Assembly: GCA_036251875.1 (NCBI GenBank)
Contig: CP133960.1
Location: forward strand, 2,152,258 to 2,216,257
Length of the DNA stretch: 64,000 nucleotides
Source: Orbaceae bacterium lpD02
Lineage (GTDB): Bacteria > Pseudomonadota > Gammaproteobacteria > Enterobacterales > Orbaceae
Direction: 5' to 3'
Of the stretch, positions 10,526-22,180 are shown in pieces (positions within the stretch are counted from its first letter, which is position 1; the number at the start of each line of letters is the position of its first letter). The notes beneath the pieces were generated by a model. The model saw only the letters and a program-made list of their open reading frames with translations, was not told the origin of the DNA and did not search any database. Made by a program: the position numbers and the translations under genes.

Positions 10526-12076
10526 GTGAGTAATATAAATAAAAAAACAATCGTCCTAGTGATTTTAGATGGTTATGGTTACCGAGAAGATCAAAAAGAT
10601 AATGCCATTGCCGCTGCACATAAACCTGTGATGGACCATTTAATTAAAACTCAGCCAAACACATTAATTAATGCTTCAAGTATGGAAGTTGGTTTACCAT
10701 TTGGTCAAATGGGCAATTCAGAAGTAGGACACACTAATATTGGCGCGGGGAGAGTTGTTTATCAGGACTTAACTCGAGTAACTAAAGCGATCATGGATGG
10801 TGAGTTTAACAAAAATACAGTGTTGATGACGGCTATTGATGATGCAGTACAAAATAACAAAGCTGTTCATATTATGGGATTAGTCTCTCCTGGTGGCGTG
10901 CATAGTCACGAAGAGCATATTATGGCCATGGTTGAATTAGCCGCTGCTCGAGGGGCTGATAAAATTTATCTCCATGCTTTTTTGGATGGACGAGATACAC
11001 CACCAAGAAGTGCTCAATTGAGTTTACAAGCTTTTGCTAATAAATTTGAAGTATTAGGTAAAGGGCGAATAGCTTCTTTAGTTGGCCGTTATTATGCCAT
11101 GGATCGAGATAACCGTTGGGATCGTGTTGAGCATGCTTATAATTTGTTGGTTGATGCAAAAGGTGACTATACTTCTTGTAATGCAGGAGAAGCATTACAA
11201 GACGCATATAGCAGAGATGAGAACGATGAGTTTGTTAAACCAACGGTAATTCAGGCAAAAGGAGAACCAAGTGCAGCAATGCAAGATGGTGATAGCTTAA
11301 TTTTTATGAATTTTAGAGCGGATCGTGCTCGTGAAATTTCTCGCGCTTTTATTAGTAAAGATTTTGATGGCTTTAAACGTAATCGAGTTATTAATTTTGC
11401 TCATTATGTTTCGTTGACTGAGTATGCAACTGATATTCAGTCGGAAGTTGCTTATTCGTCTGAGGTATTAACTAATACACTTGGCGAATGGTTAGCAAAG
11501 AATGATAAGACTCAATTAAGAATATCTGAAACAGAGAAGTATGCACACGTTACGTTCTTTTTTAATGGTGGACTTGAGACTCCATTTGCTAATGAGGATC
11601 GCATTTTAATTAACTCACCAAAAGTTGCAACATATGATTTACAGCCTGAAATGAGCTCGACTGAATTAACCGATAAGCTAACCGCAGCAATTGAAAGCCA
11701 AAAATATGATGTAATTATTTGTAATTATCCAAATGGCGATATGGTGGGGCATACAGGAGTATTTGAAGCAGCAGTTAAAGCTGTTGAAGCTTTAGATCAC
11801 TGTATTGGACGAATTGTTGAATCTGTGAATAAAATTTCAGGACAGTTATTAATCACCGCAGATCATGGCAATGCAGAAAAAATGCGAGATGATGAAACTG
11901 GTCAAGCACATACCGCTCATACTAATTTGCCCGTTCCACTTGTTTATGTAGGACCAAAATCAGTTAAAGCGATTGATGGCGGTAAATTATCTGATTTAGC
12001 GCCAACCATACTAACATTAATGGATATGCCTGTTCCGGCAGAAATGACAGGTAAGACATTATTTATTTATCAATAA
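10526..12076 (+). CDS. gpmI: 2,3-bisphosphoglycerate-independent phosphoglycerate mutase
   Basis: The 516-residue metalloenzyme interconverts 3- and 2-phosphoglycerate in glycolysis. Asp15 in VILDGYGYR and Ser65 in the phospho-serine site [14 protein letters not shown] are visible, as are [11 protein letters not shown] and the C-terminal metal site [11 protein letters not shown]. The start is GTG at 10526; the overlapping ATG at 10524 is out of frame and hits TGA at once. E. coli GpmI has 514 residues. Monocistronic, with a hairpin downstream. Confidence 0.97.
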   Translation: MSNINKKTIVLVILDGYGYREDQKDNAIAAAHKPVMDHLIKTQPNTLINASSMEVGLPFGQMGNSEVGHTNIGAGRVVYQDLTRVTKAIMDGEFNKNTVLMTAIDDAVQNNKAVHIMGLVSPGGVHSHEEHIMAMVELAAARGADKIYLHAFLDGRDTPPRSAQLSLQAFANKFEVLGKGRIASLVGRYYAMDRDNRWDRVEHAYNLLVDAKGDYTSCNAGEALQDAYSRDENDEFVKPTVIQAKGEPSAAMQDGDSLIFMNFRADRAREISRAFISKDFDGFKRNRVINFAHYVSLTEYATDIQSEVAYSSEVLTNTLGEWLAKNDKTQLRISETEKYAHVTFFFNGGLETPFANEDRILINSPKVATYDLQPEMSSTELTDKLTAAIESQKYDVIICNYPNGDMVGHTGVFEAAVKAVEALDHCIGRIVESVNKISGQLLITADHGNAEKMRDDETGQAHTAHTNLPVPLVYVGPKSVKAIDGGKLSDLAPTILTLMDMPVPAEMTGKTLFIYQ

Positions 12077-12092
12077 GTTTTTTCTATTTACG

Positions 12093-12129
12093 ATCGATAA
12101 AGTACTTTTTAATAAAATGCTTTATCGAT
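12093..12129. terminator. Hairpin between gpmI and envC
   Basis: A 10-bp perfect stem ATCGATAAAG (12093-12102) / CTTTATCGAT (12120-12129) with a 17-base loop. There is no clear U-tract after it, so termination is uncertain. Confidence 0.4.
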
Positions 12130-12209
12130 ATTCTATTTGTCAGCTATTAGGCAATAAGTTATAGTTGACTCACTATTAATATAATTTTCGTCTTTATTAC
12201 TCGGTTAAC

Positions 12210-13424
12210 ATGCGGCATATTTATTTTTATTTACTATTGACATTATGTGGGAATCTTTTCACCTTGCCCTATAGTTATGCCGATGATAAGCGTGATTTGC
12301 AATCCGTTCGCCAATCGATTGCTGAACAAGAAAAGAAACTTGCAGAACAAAAAAAGCAACGAATAAAATTTATGGCTGATTTGCAACAGCAAGAAACCGC
12401 TATTGCTAGGTTATTAACATCATTAGATAAGTCAGATAAATTGTTAATAACGCTATCACGAGATATCGGCGAACTTAATCCTCAAATTGCTGGCTTAGAA
12501 AAACAGCAAATAACCCAGCGAAAAATCTTAGCTAAACAATTAGAAAGCGCATTTAAACTTGGTAAAACAAGTGGTATGGAGTTAGTGTTTACCGGTCAAG
12601 AAAGTCAGCGAAATGAGCGAATTATTACTTACTACCGTTATATTAATAAAGAGCGTCAAAATCGTATTAATAATCTCAAAAAGATTCAGGAAGAGTTAGA
12701 TAGCAAAAAGAATTTGTTAGAGCAAAAACATCAATCGCAACTTACATTGCAAAATAAGCAGAAGGAACAACGAGACAACCTTCTAGTTAATCAAAAGCAA
12801 CGAAAAAAAACAATTTCGGTGCTTGAACAATCAATGCAGTTAAACCAACAGAAGCTTGATGAACTCAAAGAAAACGAAGCCGCTTTGCAACGACAAATTA
12901 TTCAAGCAGAACGTAAAGGTAAAAAAACAGCTGAAGATGAAGCGAAGCAAGCTGAAGAAATAAAATCTAGACAGCAAAATTATAACTACAATCCAACAAA
13001 AGATGAAATCGCCCTAATGGCAAGAACAAGCGGAATCGGCAAACCAAATCAGACATTAAAATGGCCTGTCTCGGGTAGCGTTTTATACCGATTTGGCGAG
13101 CCACAGGAAGGTGAGCTTCGTTGGAAAGGTCTAGTTATTAAGGCGAAGGAAGGGACTAAAGTTAAAGCAATTGCTGATGGTCGTGTCATTTTAGCTAATT
13201 GGTTGCAAGGCTATGGTTTTATTGTAGCGATAGAGCATGGTAAAGGTGATATGACATTATATGGCTATAATCAGCGTGTTTTAGTCGATGTTGGCGATAA
13301 AATTGAGGCGGGCCAGGATATTGCGCTAGTTGGTACAACCGGTGGTCAGGGTAACTCATCACTCTATTTTGAAGTTAGGCGAGATGGAAAAGCACTTGAC
13401 CCAAGTGCGTGGTTAAAAAAATGA
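12210..13424 (+). CDS. envC: Murein hydrolase activator EnvC
   Basis: The 404-residue periplasmic protein has an N-terminal signal peptide (to about residue 24), a long coiled coil (about 28-240, rich in Gln/Lys/Glu) and a C-terminal LytM domain. The LytM region (GLVIKAKEGTKVKAIADGRV through YFEVRRDGKALDPSAWL) follows E. coli EnvC closely, including loss of canonical zinc ligands; it activates the amidases AmiA/AmiB at the septum rather than cutting murein itself. Start codon overlap couples it to the downstream deacetylase-like gene. Confidence 0.94.
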   Translation: MRHIYFYLLLTLCGNLFTLPYSYADDKRDLQSVRQSIAEQEKKLAEQKKQRIKFMADLQQQETAIARLLTSLDKSDKLLITLSRDIGELNPQIAGLEKQQITQRKILAKQLESAFKLGKTSGMELVFTGQESQRNERIITYYRYINKERQNRINNLKKIQEELDSKKNLLEQKHQSQLTLQNKQKEQRDNLLVNQKQRKKTISVLEQSMQLNQQKLDELKENEAALQRQIIQAERKGKKTAEDEAKQAEEIKSRQQNYNYNPTKDEIALMARTSGIGKPNQTLKWPVSGSVLYRFGEPQEGELRWKGLVIKAKEGTKVKAIADGRVILANWLQGYGFIVAIEHGKGDMTLYGYNQRVLVDVGDKIEAGQDIALVGTTGGQGNSSLYFEVRRDGKALDPSAWLKK

Positions 13425-14239
13425 AACGAAAGATAATATTATGCAAGATGGTGTGCTTATTTTTGTATTTTATGGCTTCAGAAGTTTATGCAGCAAAGCT
13501 TGCACTAGTAATCGATGACTTTGGTTATCGAGAACGCAATGAGGAGCAAGTCATTTTATTATCCCCTCAAATCACTGTTGCAGTATTACCTAATGCGCCC
13601 AATAGGACTAATATTGCGACATTTGCTCACCAAAATGGTAATGATGTTATGATTCATTTACCTATGGCCCCTTTGAGTAAACAACCTTTAGAAATTAATA
13701 CGCTAACGCCTTCAATGAGTGAAGATGAAATTCATTATATTGTGAGTCAAGCAGTCAAAAACGTTCCTTATGCAATTGGTATAAATAACCATATGGGGAG
13801 TTTAATGACATCTGATGCAGTTGGAATGGAAAACGTGATGAAAAGCTTATCCCATTATTCATTATTCTTTCTTGATAGTAAAACAATTGCAACGAGCAAG
13901 GCGATTATCGCGGCTAAAAAATATCGAGTTTCAACCGTTGTCAGAGATGTTTTTCTTGATGATTTACAAAATGAAGCCGCTATTGCCCATCAGTTTGACT
14001 TAGCTATTAAGCATGCTCAAAAATATGGTAGTGCAGTTGCTATTGGCCATCCTTATAATGCTACAGTGAGGGTATTGAAAGAAAAACTGGCACAACTTCC
14101 GGTCGATATTGAATTAGTAAAAGTAAGTACATTAGTACAAACACCAGAAAAAATTAATCTATCTCAATTAGTTGAGCAGTATAAAATTTCGCTAGAGCAG
14201 AGTTTATTTGAATATATTATTTTAAAGAAGGCTAATTGA
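13421..14239 (+). CDS. Divergent polysaccharide deacetylase family protein (YibQ-like)
   Basis: The 272-residue predicted exported protein has a hydrophobic N-terminus ending near AYA-AK and then LALVIDDFGYRERNEEQ, the opening motif of the divergent polysaccharide deacetylase family (DUF610, E. coli YibQ). The block INNHMGSLMTSD near residue 120 is also typical. I place the start at ATG 13421, overlapping the envC stop as ATGA. The upstream GTG at 13409 is also in frame. The envC-yibQ pairing is conserved in E. coli; the substrate is unknown, presumably a cell-envelope glycan. Confidence 0.88.
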   Translation: MKRKIILCKMVCLFLYFMASEVYAAKLALVIDDFGYRERNEEQVILLSPQITVAVLPNAPNRTNIATFAHQNGNDVMIHLPMAPLSKQPLEINTLTPSMSEDEIHYIVSQAVKNVPYAIGINNHMGSLMTSDAVGMENVMKSLSHYSLFFLDSKTIATSKAIIAAKKYRVSTVVRDVFLDDLQNEAAIAHQFDLAIKHAQKYGSAVAIGHPYNATVRVLKEKLAQLPVDIELVKVSTLVQTPEKINLSQLVEQYKISLEQSLFEYIILKKAN

Positions 14240-14259
14240 TTCAGAGCAACCATTCAACC

Positions 14260-15120
14260 TTATTTTTTATGTAACCCTTTTTCCAAACTACGATGACGAG
14301 TTTGCACTTGTTGGCCATGAATTCTAAATAATTCAGCTAGTTTTTCTGTAATATAAACTGAACGATGTTGCCCGCCAGTACAACCGATAGATATAGTTAA
14401 ATAGCTACGATTGTTTTTTTGTAATAATGGCAGCCATTGCTGCATGTAATTAGCTGTTTGATAAATGAAGTTATTGACTTCCCAGTGTTTTGTCAAATAC
14501 TCTTGTACTGGTTCATCGAGCCCAGTTAAAGGCCGTAAGCTTGGATCCCAATGCGGATTAGGTAGGAATCTAACATCAAAAACAAAGTCTGACTCACTAG
14601 GTAAACCATATTTGAAACCAAATGATTCAAAAATAATTGTTAGCTCACGCTCTTTTTTGCCAAGAATTCGCTGACGTAAAATATCAGATAGCTCATGAAC
14701 AGATAAATTATCAGTATTAATTATTAAATCGGCACGAGTTCTTAGTGGCTCAAGGTATTGCTCTTCAAGATCAATCGCTTCTTCTAATGAGCGTCCTTGA
14801 ATTGATAGCGGATGATTACGCCTTGTTTCACTATAGCGCCGTATCAGTGTATTCCTACTACTCTCAAGAAAAATGATCTGAGGAGTGATTGACTCTGGTA
14901 ACTGAGCAATAATTTCCCCAAGTTGAATAAAGCTTGCTGGCATGTTTCTAATGTCAACACTGACGGCGACGGGCGTCTTACTATTTTCTAGCGTTTTAGC
15001 TAATTCGGGTAATAAAATAATTGGGATATTATCGACACAGTAGAAGCCTATATCCTCCAATGATCTTAACGCAATTGATTTACCTGAACCTGAGCGACCG
15101 CTAACTATCATTAAAAGCAT
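14260..15120 (-). CDS. rapZ: RNase adapter protein RapZ
   Basis: The 286-residue protein has a Walker A motif GRSGSGKS at residues 8-15 and the C-terminal block [18 protein letters not shown]. RapZ binds glucosamine-6-phosphate and the small RNA GlmZ and hands GlmZ to RNase E, tuning glmS expression. Its short basic tail ([12 protein letters not shown]) matches the RNA-binding end. It is the last gene of the lpt-rpoN unit, 17 bases after rpoN. Neither GlmY nor GlmZ is visible in the window. Confidence 0.96.
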   Translation of the reverse strand: MLLMIVSGRSGSGKSIALRSLEDIGFYCVDNIPIILLPELAKTLENSKTPVAVSVDIRNMPASFIQLGEIIAQLPESITPQIIFLESSRNTLIRRYSETRRNHPLSIQGRSLEEAIDLEEQYLEPLRTRADLIINTDNLSVHELSDILRQRILGKKERELTIIFESFGFKYGLPSESDFVFDVRFLPNPHWDPSLRPLTGLDEPVQEYLTKHWEVNNFIYQTANYMQQWLPLLQKNNRSYLTISIGCTGGQHRSVYITEKLAELFRIHGQQVQTRHRSLEKGLHKK

Positions 15121-15137
15121 ATTTTTTATCCTTTTAT

Positions 15138-16571
15138 CTATTTCAATATTTTTCGTTGGCTTGATGCAGGGATTGATAATGATTCTCTGTATTTTGCGAT
15201 AGTGCGCCTAGCGACAATAATTCCTTGTGCTTCGAGTAAATTTGCTATTTTATTATCGCTTAATGGTTTTTGGTAATTCTCTTGTTCAATCCATTTTCTG
15301 ATTAAAGCTCTAATTGCTGTTGAAGATGCCTCTCCACCTGATTTGGTATTTACATGGCTGGAGAAAAAATATTTTAACTCAAAAACACCTCTAGGGCATT
15401 GTAAATATTTTGAGGTAGTAATTCGAGAAACGGTAGACTCGTGCATACTAATTGCATTCGCTACATCCGATAGAATCATAGGCTTCATATATTCTTCACC
15501 ATGATTAAAAAAGCTTTGCTGATGTTTCACAATAAATTGGCAAACTTTAGCAAGTGTGTCATTACGATTTTCAATACTTTTGATTAGCCAATTTGCCTCT
15601 TGTAATGCTTGATGGATATATTGACTGTCGGTTTTATTAGCTACCTTTTCCATTGCAGCATAATGTTGGTTGATTTTCAAACGTGGTATAGGATCGCTGT
15701 TAATAAATACTGACCATTTCTCTGCTATTTTTTTGACTGATACATCGGGAATAATATACTGTGGAATAACGGTATTAACCGAGTAGCCTGGATAAGGTTG
15801 TAACTGTTGGATTATATTAATGGCGAGTTTTAGTGATTGCAGGTCTACATTGAGTTTTTTCTGTAATGCTTTGAAGTCTTTTTGTCCAAGTAATTCTAAA
15901 TGATCATTAATAATTGTTTTTGCATACTTGATTTCAACCGTGATGGGGAAAAGCTGATTAACTTGTAGCATTAAACACTCTTGCAGTGTCCTTGCTCCGA
16001 TACCGATAGGATCAAAGTGTTGAATACGTTTTAGTACGGCTTCAATCTCATCTAGTTCAATTTCGTCGTTACCTTGTTCTTCTAAAATATCTTGTGTAGT
16101 ACTCGTTAAATATCCTTTGTCATCAATTGATTGTATTAATGAAATAGCAATCGCTTTATCTTGCTCACTAAATGGCGTCAAATTTAACTGCCACATTAAA
16201 TATTCATTTAATGTTTGATGCGTTTCTCCTTGATAAACAAGTAATTCTTCGTCGCAATAGTCTGAAAAAGTGCCAGATGGAGAGCCCGCACTATACATAT
16301 CATCTAGAGAAACGTCAAGTGAGATATCACTTGAAATTTCTCGATTTTCCATCATTTTTGATGTGTCAATATTATCTGATTCTGGGAGACTATCGACGCT
16401 GATTTCATTGAAATCATCATCAATTTCAAGTAGTGGATTCTTTTCTAGCAAAACTTGAATTTCTTGGCATAATTCTTGCGTCGATAATTGTAAAAAATGA
16501 ATTGCTTGTTGCAATTGGGGGGTAATAGCGAGCTGCTGTGCAATTTTTAACTGTAAGCTCTGCTTTGTCAT
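15138..16571 (-). CDS. rpoN: RNA polymerase sigma-54 factor
   Basis: The 477-residue protein is the same length as E. coli RpoN. The Gln-rich region I ([25 protein letters not shown]) is followed by an acidic region II, the core-binding domain and the C-terminal RpoN box ([12 protein letters not shown], near residues 455-466), which reads the -24 element. It starts inside the lptB stop (ATGA overlap at 16568-16571). In most Gammaproteobacteria rpoN is followed by hpf and ptsN; here rapZ comes directly. Confidence 0.97.
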   Translation of the reverse strand: MTKQSLQLKIAQQLAITPQLQQAIHFLQLSTQELCQEIQVLLEKNPLLEIDDDFNEISVDSLPESDNIDTSKMMENREISSDISLDVSLDDMYSAGSPSGTFSDYCDEELLVYQGETHQTLNEYLMWQLNLTPFSEQDKAIAISLIQSIDDKGYLTSTTQDILEEQGNDEIELDEIEAVLKRIQHFDPIGIGARTLQECLMLQVNQLFPITVEIKYAKTIINDHLELLGQKDFKALQKKLNVDLQSLKLAINIIQQLQPYPGYSVNTVIPQYIIPDVSVKKIAEKWSVFINSDPIPRLKINQHYAAMEKVANKTDSQYIHQALQEANWLIKSIENRNDTLAKVCQFIVKHQQSFFNHGEEYMKPMILSDVANAISMHESTVSRITTSKYLQCPRGVFELKYFFSSHVNTKSGGEASSTAIRALIRKWIEQENYQKPLSDNKIANLLEAQGIIVARRTIAKYRESLSIPASSQRKILK

Positions 16572-17293
16572 AACCTAAATTCTTCACCTAAGTAGACTTG
16601 TTTTACCAGGTCATTATTAAGGATTGTATGCGGGCTACCTTCTGCAATCAAGTGTCCTTTGCTAACGATATAGGCTCGTTCACAAACATCAAGTGTTTCT
16701 CGGACATTATGGTCTGTAATTAATACACCAAGGCCACGGTCTCTTAGTGCACGAATAATATTTTTGATATCGATCACTGAAATTGGATCAACACCAGCAA
16801 ATGGTTCATCGAGTAAAATAAATTTAGGATCTGCCGCGAGTGCTCTTGCTATTTCAACTCGTCGTCTTTCTCCCCCCGATAATGCCTGACCTAAACTATC
16901 TCTAATATGGGTGATATGGAACTCTTCAAGTAAACTTTCGGCTTTAGCAATTCGCTCGTCTTTCGTTAACTGCTTACGGGTTTCAAGAATCGCCATAATA
17001 TTATCAAACACAGATAAACGGCGAAAAATAGAGGCTTCTTGTGGTAAATAGCCAATACCAATTTGCGATCTTTCGTGTAATGGCAATAAGCTAATATCTT
17101 TATCATCAAGATAAATATTACCAGCATTGAGTGAAACAATACCAACTACCATATAAAATGTTGTTGTTTTACCTGCGCCATTTGGACCTAATAAGCCGAC
17201 AATTTCTCCCGAATTTACTTCCAAGCTGACATTTTCAACAACTCTGCGCTGCTGATATATTTTTGCTAAATTTGTTGCTTTTAATGTTGCCAT
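16568..17293 (-). CDS. lptB: LPS export ABC transporter ATP-binding protein LptB
   Basis: The 241-residue ATPase has Walker A GPNGAGKT (36-43), signature [16 protein letters not shown], Walker [14 protein letters not shown] and the switch His in LITDHN. LptB powers extraction of LPS from the inner membrane through LptFG. lptC, lptA and lptB run together in order, with one base between lptA and lptB, and translation passes on to rpoN. Confidence 0.97.
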   Translation of the reverse strand: MATLKATNLAKIYQQRRVVENVSLEVNSGEIVGLLGPNGAGKTTTFYMVVGIVSLNAGNIYLDDKDISLLPLHERSQIGIGYLPQEASIFRRLSVFDNIMAILETRKQLTKDERIAKAESLLEEFHITHIRDSLGQALSGGERRRVEIARALAADPKFILLDEPFAGVDPISVIDIKNIIRALRDRGLGVLITDHNVRETLDVCERAYIVSKGHLIAEGSPHTILNNDLVKQVYLGEEFRL

Positions 17294-17294
17294 A

Positions 17295-17843
17295 TTATCG
17301 TTGGATCTCTTTTACTTGGTTTGGAATAATTATCGTTTTGACTCTATTACCATTACCTGGCTGTGCCTCAATTTTTTGTTGCTCAACATCATAAACAATT
17401 TTATCACTAGTTATGCGGTTGTCTTGTTGTAATAATTCAGCTTTGTCTAGCAAGGTAACAGAATTTTGCTTAACTTGATAAATTAATTGATTCGCGTGAC
17501 CTGTGATAGTTTGTTTATCGTCATTTTGGTAAGTTTGCTCAAAATAAACAGGGGTACCATAAGCGGTAATTATTTGGTTATCTTTACTTTGCATGTCGGT
17601 AATGATTACCGTATTGGCTTTTATTTTTAAATCATCCTGAGTAATTACAACGTTTCCCGTAAATGTGATTGTATTTTTTTGTAAATTGATTTGCTGATTA
17701 TCGGCATCAATAGCGATAGGCTTGTTGTTGATTGTTGGATTGGGCGATACTTGCGCAAGAGCTAATGGGCAAAGTAGAGTTACTAATATAATGACTAGCG
17801 CATAGTTTACTTTATGAAAAAGAGATGAGTCAAATTGAATCAT
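17295..17843 (-). CDS. lptA: LPS transport periplasmic protein LptA
   Basis: The 182-residue protein has a signal peptide ending near LALAQV (about residue 30) and an OstA-type beta-jellyroll with the repeated pattern [21 protein letters not shown]. LptA oligomers form the periplasmic bridge that carries LPS to LptDE. It starts 13 bases after lptC and ends one base before lptB. Length matches E. coli LptA (185). Confidence 0.94.
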   Translation of the reverse strand: MIQFDSSLFHKVNYALVIILVTLLCPLALAQVSPNPTINNKPIAIDADNQQINLQKNTITFTGNVVITQDDLKIKANTVIITDMQSKDNQIITAYGTPVYFEQTYQNDDKQTITGHANQLIYQVKQNSVTLLDKAELLQQDNRITSDKIVYDVEQQKIEAQPGNGNRVKTIIIPNQVKEIQR

Positions 17844-17856
17844 ATAATTATGCCTT

Positions 17857-18441
17857 TCAGTTATCAGTAAGGTTGTCTGTTATATTTGGGGTATTATAAT
17901 AAGTTTTTACATTTTCTAATATATCAGCAGTTTTATCATGTAAATTACCGAGCAAACCGATCCCCGTTGATGTAAAGTTAGCACCTTCAATGGTAACTTT
18001 GTCTCGAGATGTTACGATTTGCGTTGTTAAGTCAATTTTTGCACTATCTGTTATTATTTTATGTAATTGTGAATCTGGCGACAAATTTGTCAAAACGACT
18101 TGTTTATTTAGATATAATAGCTTGTCTTTGGTTAAAGTCGCGTGTTTTGCTAAAATATGCCAAGTTTTGTTTGCATCGCTATTATATAACGTAAAATCAG
18201 GTGATTCAAATAAGGTTTCGCCTGTATTATCAAAACGTTTTACAGTGTCAGCAACGATCTTATAATTTAGTTTTCCTGTAGGATCGTAAACCATTGTTTC
18301 CATACGGTCACTTTGATAGATGGGTTGCGTAGATAAATCCGTTATACCAATGTTATTTGATGTTGACTCATCCCGCTGGTAATAATAAGCGCTAGTCACC
18401 AAAATAATTAGCAAAATATAAATTATGTTTTTTTTCTTCAT
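17857..18441 (-). CDS. lptC: LPS export protein LptC
   Basis: The 194-residue protein has one N-terminal membrane anchor (IIYILLIILVTSAYYY) followed by a periplasmic LptC jellyroll. Sequence conservation is modest, but length (E. coli 191), topology and position directly before lptA make the call firm. It receives LPS from LptBFG and passes it to LptA. The usual upstream neighbours kdsD and kdsC are absent from this site. Confidence 0.9.
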   Translation of the reverse strand: MKKKNIIYILLIILVTSAYYYQRDESTSNNIGITDLSTQPIYQSDRMETMVYDPTGKLNYKIVADTVKRFDNTGETLFESPDFTLYNSDANKTWHILAKHATLTKDKLLYLNKQVVLTNLSPDSQLHKIITDSAKIDLTTQIVTSRDKVTIEGANFTSTGIGLLGNLHDKTADILENVKTYYNTPNITDNLTDN

Positions 18442-18521
18442 TCTTAATACTTATAAACCCTTATAATTAATATTTCACACTTAATCATTTATTTTTCTAT
18501 TTTACGCCAATTTTTATAAAA

Positions 18522-18824
18522 TTAATATCTCACGCTAAAATCAGTGTATTGCTGATCAGTTTTAACCTTTTTAACTAAAAATTCTTTTATATGAGCAGAG
18601 TTTGGACCTCCGTCGTTTAGCCATTGAATTAACAAATCAAGCTGTACTTTTGGACCACCAGCAATGATCTCAACCTCTCCATTAATTAAGTTTTTGACGT
18701 AACCAGTTAATTTTAATTTGCGCGCTTTTTGGTAAGTAAAAAAGCGAAAGCCAACATTTTGAACCCTACCACTAACTCTAATTTGTATAAAATCATTCTC
18801 CGGTAAACGTAAAGTATTTGGCAT
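18522..18824 (-). CDS. acyP: Acylphosphatase
   Basis: A 100-residue protein when started at ATG 18824, which is preceded by AAGGTAAT; the open frame extends 11 codons further without a better site. The active-site segment RVSGRVQNVGFRFFTYQKA carries the catalytic Arg, and the Asn lies in LTGYVKNLINGEVEI. It hydrolyses acyl phosphates; physiological substrates are uncertain. Divergent from macA, with a 150-base shared promoter region. Confidence 0.92.
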   Translation of the reverse strand: MPNTLRLPENDFIQIRVSGRVQNVGFRFFTYQKARKLKLTGYVKNLINGEVEIIAGGPKVQLDLLIQWLNDGGPNSAHIKEFLVKKVKTDQQYTDFSVRY

Positions 18825-18974
18825 ATTTATTACCTTATATTTTATTTTCACTATCATTACAATTTATTGCTAGTTATTTGTAGCGGTAATAGGTTATTTT
18901 ACATTAAAATGAGAATAATATTTATTTGTTTTTATATATTAGAAAGAATTTATTCATTAGAGGTGAAACAATTA

Positions 18975-20156
18975 ATGTTGTTATTAAAAAAAGTAAAATT
19001 TAAATATATTATTTTGTTACTGCTTGTGTTTATTGCAGCTTATCTAGTTAAATCAATATTTTTTCCCACACAATCAGCACCTCGTTATATTACAGCTCAA
19101 GTTGAACAAGGAAATATAGAAAAAACGGTTTTAGCTGATGGTAAAATCAGCGCCTTTAAACTGGTTAATGTTGGTGCTCAAGTTTCAGGGCAAATTCAGA
19201 AATTATACGTACAGCTTGGTGATGAAATTAAAGTCGGCGATATGATCGCTGAAATCGATGATCTCACCCAAAAGAATGATTTGAAACAATCGGAAGCATC
19301 ATTAGCGAGTCTAGAAGCGCAGCGAAAGGCAAAGGAAGCTAACTTAAAAAACTACCAACTTACTTTTGACCGTCAACTAAAACTGGTCAAAAGGGGAGCA
19401 GGTGCACAATCTGATCTCGATGCTGCAGAAGCTCAATTAGATGCTGTTAAGGCTGAAATAACATCATTAGATGCAGATATTGTGCGGGCTAAAATTGCAG
19501 TTGATACTGCTGAAGTCAACTTAGGCTACACCAAAATTATCTCACCGATTAACGGTGTTGTAGTCGCAACGCCTGTAGAAGAAGGTCAAACAGTTAACTC
19601 TGTACAAAGTGCGCCGACAATTGTTAAAGTTGCACAGTTAGATAAAATGACGATTGAAGCGCAAATTTCTGAGGCTGATGTTATTAATGTGAAAAAAGAT
19701 ATGCCAGTTTATTTTACTATCTTGGGTAGGCCGAATGAGCGATTTAGTGGTATGACTTTACGCGCAATAGAGCCCGCACCGACATCAATCAATGATGAAA
19801 CATCTACAACGTCTACAACTAGTACGGCGATTTATTATAATGGTTTATTTGATGTAGATAATCCTGAGCATATTTTACGCATTTCGATGACAGCACAAGT
19901 CTATATCGTATTAGATGAAGCTGACGACGTTCTCTATATCCCTTCTGCGGCAATACAGCAGAATTTTGCGAATGGTAAAGCAACCGTGTTTATTTTGGAT
20001 AAAGACCAAAATATTGATGAAAGAGAGATTGAAATAGGTGTTGATAATAATGTCAATGTTGAAGTGAAATCAGGTTTGAATTTAGGCGATACAATCGTTC
20101 TTAGTAGCTTCGATGGCTCATCAGTTAACAATAGAACACCAAGGGTTAGATTCTAA
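18975..20156 (+). CDS. macA: Macrolide efflux periplasmic adaptor MacA
   Basis: The 393-residue adaptor is counted from ATG 18975 (AGAGG at 18959-18963). The open frame runs 36 codons further upstream, but that part looks noncoding. A single N-terminal membrane segment (about 8-27) precedes lipoyl halves ([22 protein letters not shown] and [20 protein letters not shown]) flanking a helical hairpin, then beta-barrel and membrane-proximal domains. It links MacB to a TolC-type channel, which is not in the window. Four bases before macB. Confidence 0.92.
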   Translation: MLLLKKVKFKYIILLLLVFIAAYLVKSIFFPTQSAPRYITAQVEQGNIEKTVLADGKISAFKLVNVGAQVSGQIQKLYVQLGDEIKVGDMIAEIDDLTQKNDLKQSEASLASLEAQRKAKEANLKNYQLTFDRQLKLVKRGAGAQSDLDAAEAQLDAVKAEITSLDADIVRAKIAVDTAEVNLGYTKIISPINGVVVATPVEEGQTVNSVQSAPTIVKVAQLDKMTIEAQISEADVINVKKDMPVYFTILGRPNERFSGMTLRAIEPAPTSINDETSTTSTTSTAIYYNGLFDVDNPEHILRISMTAQVYIVLDEADDVLYIPSAAIQQNFANGKATVFILDKDQNIDEREIEIGVDNNVNVEVKSGLNLGDTIVLSSFDGSSVNNRTPRVRF

Positions 20157-20160
20157 ATTT

Positions 20161-22125
20161 ATGAAACAGACTCCATTAATTCAATTAAATGATATTACGC
20201 GTGAATTTCCTGCTGGAGATTCGACAATTCGTGTTTTAAAAAGCGTCAATCTAACGATTAATGCTGGTGAGATGGTTGCCATCATTGGTGCTTCTGGATC
20301 AGGTAAATCGACGCTAATGAATATATTAGGCTGTTTAGATAAACCGACTAAAGGTTTATATAAAATTAGTGGTCGGGTAACCAGTGAGTTATCTCAAGAC
20401 GAGTTGGCGGAGCTACGGAGGGAGCACTTTGGTTTTATTTTCCAGCGTTATCATTTACTTAACGCCCTAACCGCTGAAGGAAATATTGAGGTCCCAGCAA
20501 TCTATTCAGGTCTAAAAAAAGAGCAAAGACATAAGAAAGCGGTATCAATTCTAACCAGACTAGGTTTGGCTGATAAAATAAATAATAAACCGACACAATT
20601 ATCAGGTGGGCAACAGCAGCGAGTGAGTATTGGTCGTGCATTAATGAATGGTGGACAAATAATATTAGCGGATGAGCCGACAGGGGCTTTAGACCAAAAA
20701 AGTGGTCATGAGGTAATGTCTATTTTGCGCGAGTTACATGCTCAGGGACACACTATTATCATTGTTACTCATGATTCTAAAATTGCGCAGAGTGCGCAAC
20801 GGATTATTGAAATTAGTGATGGTAACATTATTTCAGACAAACAAAATCCTTTATTTTCATTGGATAATGATAAACCTCATGAAGTTAAACATGTAGAAAC
20901 AATCAAAACTCAAGATACATTATCAGCAAAGATTGATCGTTTTAAAGATGCATTTAAAATGGCGATTTTATCAATGCTATCACAACGGCTACGTACTTTT
21001 TTGACCATGTTAGGAATTATTATTGGGATAGCGTCAGTCGTTTCGGTTGTTGCATTAGGCGAGGGATCAAGACAGCAAATTTTAGCCGATATTAGCTCGA
21101 TGGGAACCAGTACTTTGGATATTTTCCCCGGTAGTGGTTTTGGCGATCGTAATGCTGGTCGAATTACAACCTTACGTTCTAGTGATGCCGATGTGCTCTC
21201 TAAACAAAGTTATATTCATAGTGCCACGCCGAATGTTTCAACCAGCGTTTATTTCAGAAAAGATAACCAAGCTCTTTCTGGAACAGTTAATGGCGTTGGT
21301 GAGCAGTTTTTTGCCGTGAAGGGTTATAACATTACTCAAGGCAAAGCATTTGACGCTAATAGTATCGATACCTCTGCGCAGGATGCCGTTATTGATGAAA
21401 ATACAGTTAAACGTTTATTTCCAGAAGGAAATCCAATTGGGCAAGTTTTTTATGTTGGAAAATTACCCGTAAAAGTTATTGGGGTTGCAAAACAAAAAAA
21501 CCAGGGGTGGGGTAGTAATGAGAGCCTCAATGTTTGGCTGCCTTACTCCACAGTAATTAATCGGATGATTGGTCAGACCACATTAAGAAGTATTACGGTT
21601 CGCGTTAATGATAATGTCGACTTAGGCGTAGCGGAGCAAGCAGTTGAGCGTTTGATGTTTCAACGCCATGGCGTAAAAGATTTTTTTATTTTCAATTCTG
21701 ATAGCATACGACAAACAATTGAATCAGCTACCGCTACGATGACGTTATTAGTATCAGCAATTGCCTTAATTTCATTAATTGTTGGCGGAATTGGTGTTAT
21801 GAATATTATGCTGGTTTCGGTGACTGAGCGTACTCGCGAGATTGGTGTCAGGATGGCCGTAGGGGCAAGATCTAGTGATATACTGCAACAATTTTTAATT
21901 GAAGCCGTATTAGTGTGCTTAATTGGTGGGACGCTTGGTATTTTGCTGTCTTTATTAATTGGTGCAATATTTGCCTATTTTGTGACAACCTTCTCGATGA
22001 TATTCTCATTATCAGCGATAGTTGCAGCGTTTGCTTGTTCTAGTTTTATTGGTATTATTTTTGGTTATTTTCCTGCGAAGAGAGCTGCTAAACTCGATCC
22101 TATTTATGCATTAGAGCGAGAGTGA
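20161..22125 (+). CDS. macB: Macrolide export ATP-binding/permease protein MacB
   Basis: The 654-residue protein from ATG 20161 (E. coli MacB 648) has Walker A GASGSGKS at 43-50, signature [15 protein letters not shown], Walker [12 protein letters not shown], then a membrane domain. That domain has one segment near residue 280, a large periplasmic region, and three C-terminal segments with the MacB/FtsX motif ([14 protein letters not shown]). A frame extending 16 codons upstream inside macA is ignored because it overlaps. Exports macrolides, enterotoxin or heme precursors in relatives. Confidence 0.95.
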   Translation: MKQTPLIQLNDITREFPAGDSTIRVLKSVNLTINAGEMVAIIGASGSGKSTLMNILGCLDKPTKGLYKISGRVTSELSQDELAELRREHFGFIFQRYHLLNALTAEGNIEVPAIYSGLKKEQRHKKAVSILTRLGLADKINNKPTQLSGGQQQRVSIGRALMNGGQIILADEPTGALDQKSGHEVMSILRELHAQGHTIIIVTHDSKIAQSAQRIIEISDGNIISDKQNPLFSLDNDKPHEVKHVETIKTQDTLSAKIDRFKDAFKMAILSMLSQRLRTFLTMLGIIIGIASVVSVVALGEGSRQQILADISSMGTSTLDIFPGSGFGDRNAGRITTLRSSDADVLSKQSYIHSATPNVSTSVYFRKDNQALSGTVNGVGEQFFAVKGYNITQGKAFDANSIDTSAQDAVIDENTVKRLFPEGNPIGQVFYVGKLPVKVIGVAKQKNQGWGSNESLNVWLPYSTVINRMIGQTTLRSITVRVNDNVDLGVAEQAVERLMFQRHGVKDFFIFNSDSIRQTIESATATMTLLVSAIALISLIVGGIGVMNIMLVSVTERTREIGVRMAVGARSSDILQQFLIEAVLVCLIGGTLGILLSLLIGAIFAYFVTTFSMIFSLSAIVAAFACSSFIGIIFGYFPAKRAAKLDPIYALERE

Positions 22126-22132
22126 TATTTCC

Positions 22133-22164
22133 CTGCCACGAGAGTTAGTTTAACAACGTGGCAG
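22133..22164. terminator. Hairpin between macB and convergent transporter gene
   Basis: An 8-bp perfect stem CTGCCACG (22133-22140) / CGTGGCAG (22157-22164) with a smaller nested stem in the loop. It lacks a U-tract in either direction but lies between convergent genes. Probable but weak bidirectional terminator. Confidence 0.5.
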
Positions 22165-22180
22165 TGTGTTGATAAAAATC

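Noticed and set aside
18867..18974. 36-codon N-terminal extension of MacA
   Set aside because: It would put a second hydrophobic segment before the normal membrane anchor. The ATG at 18975 has a ribosome site and gives the family length.
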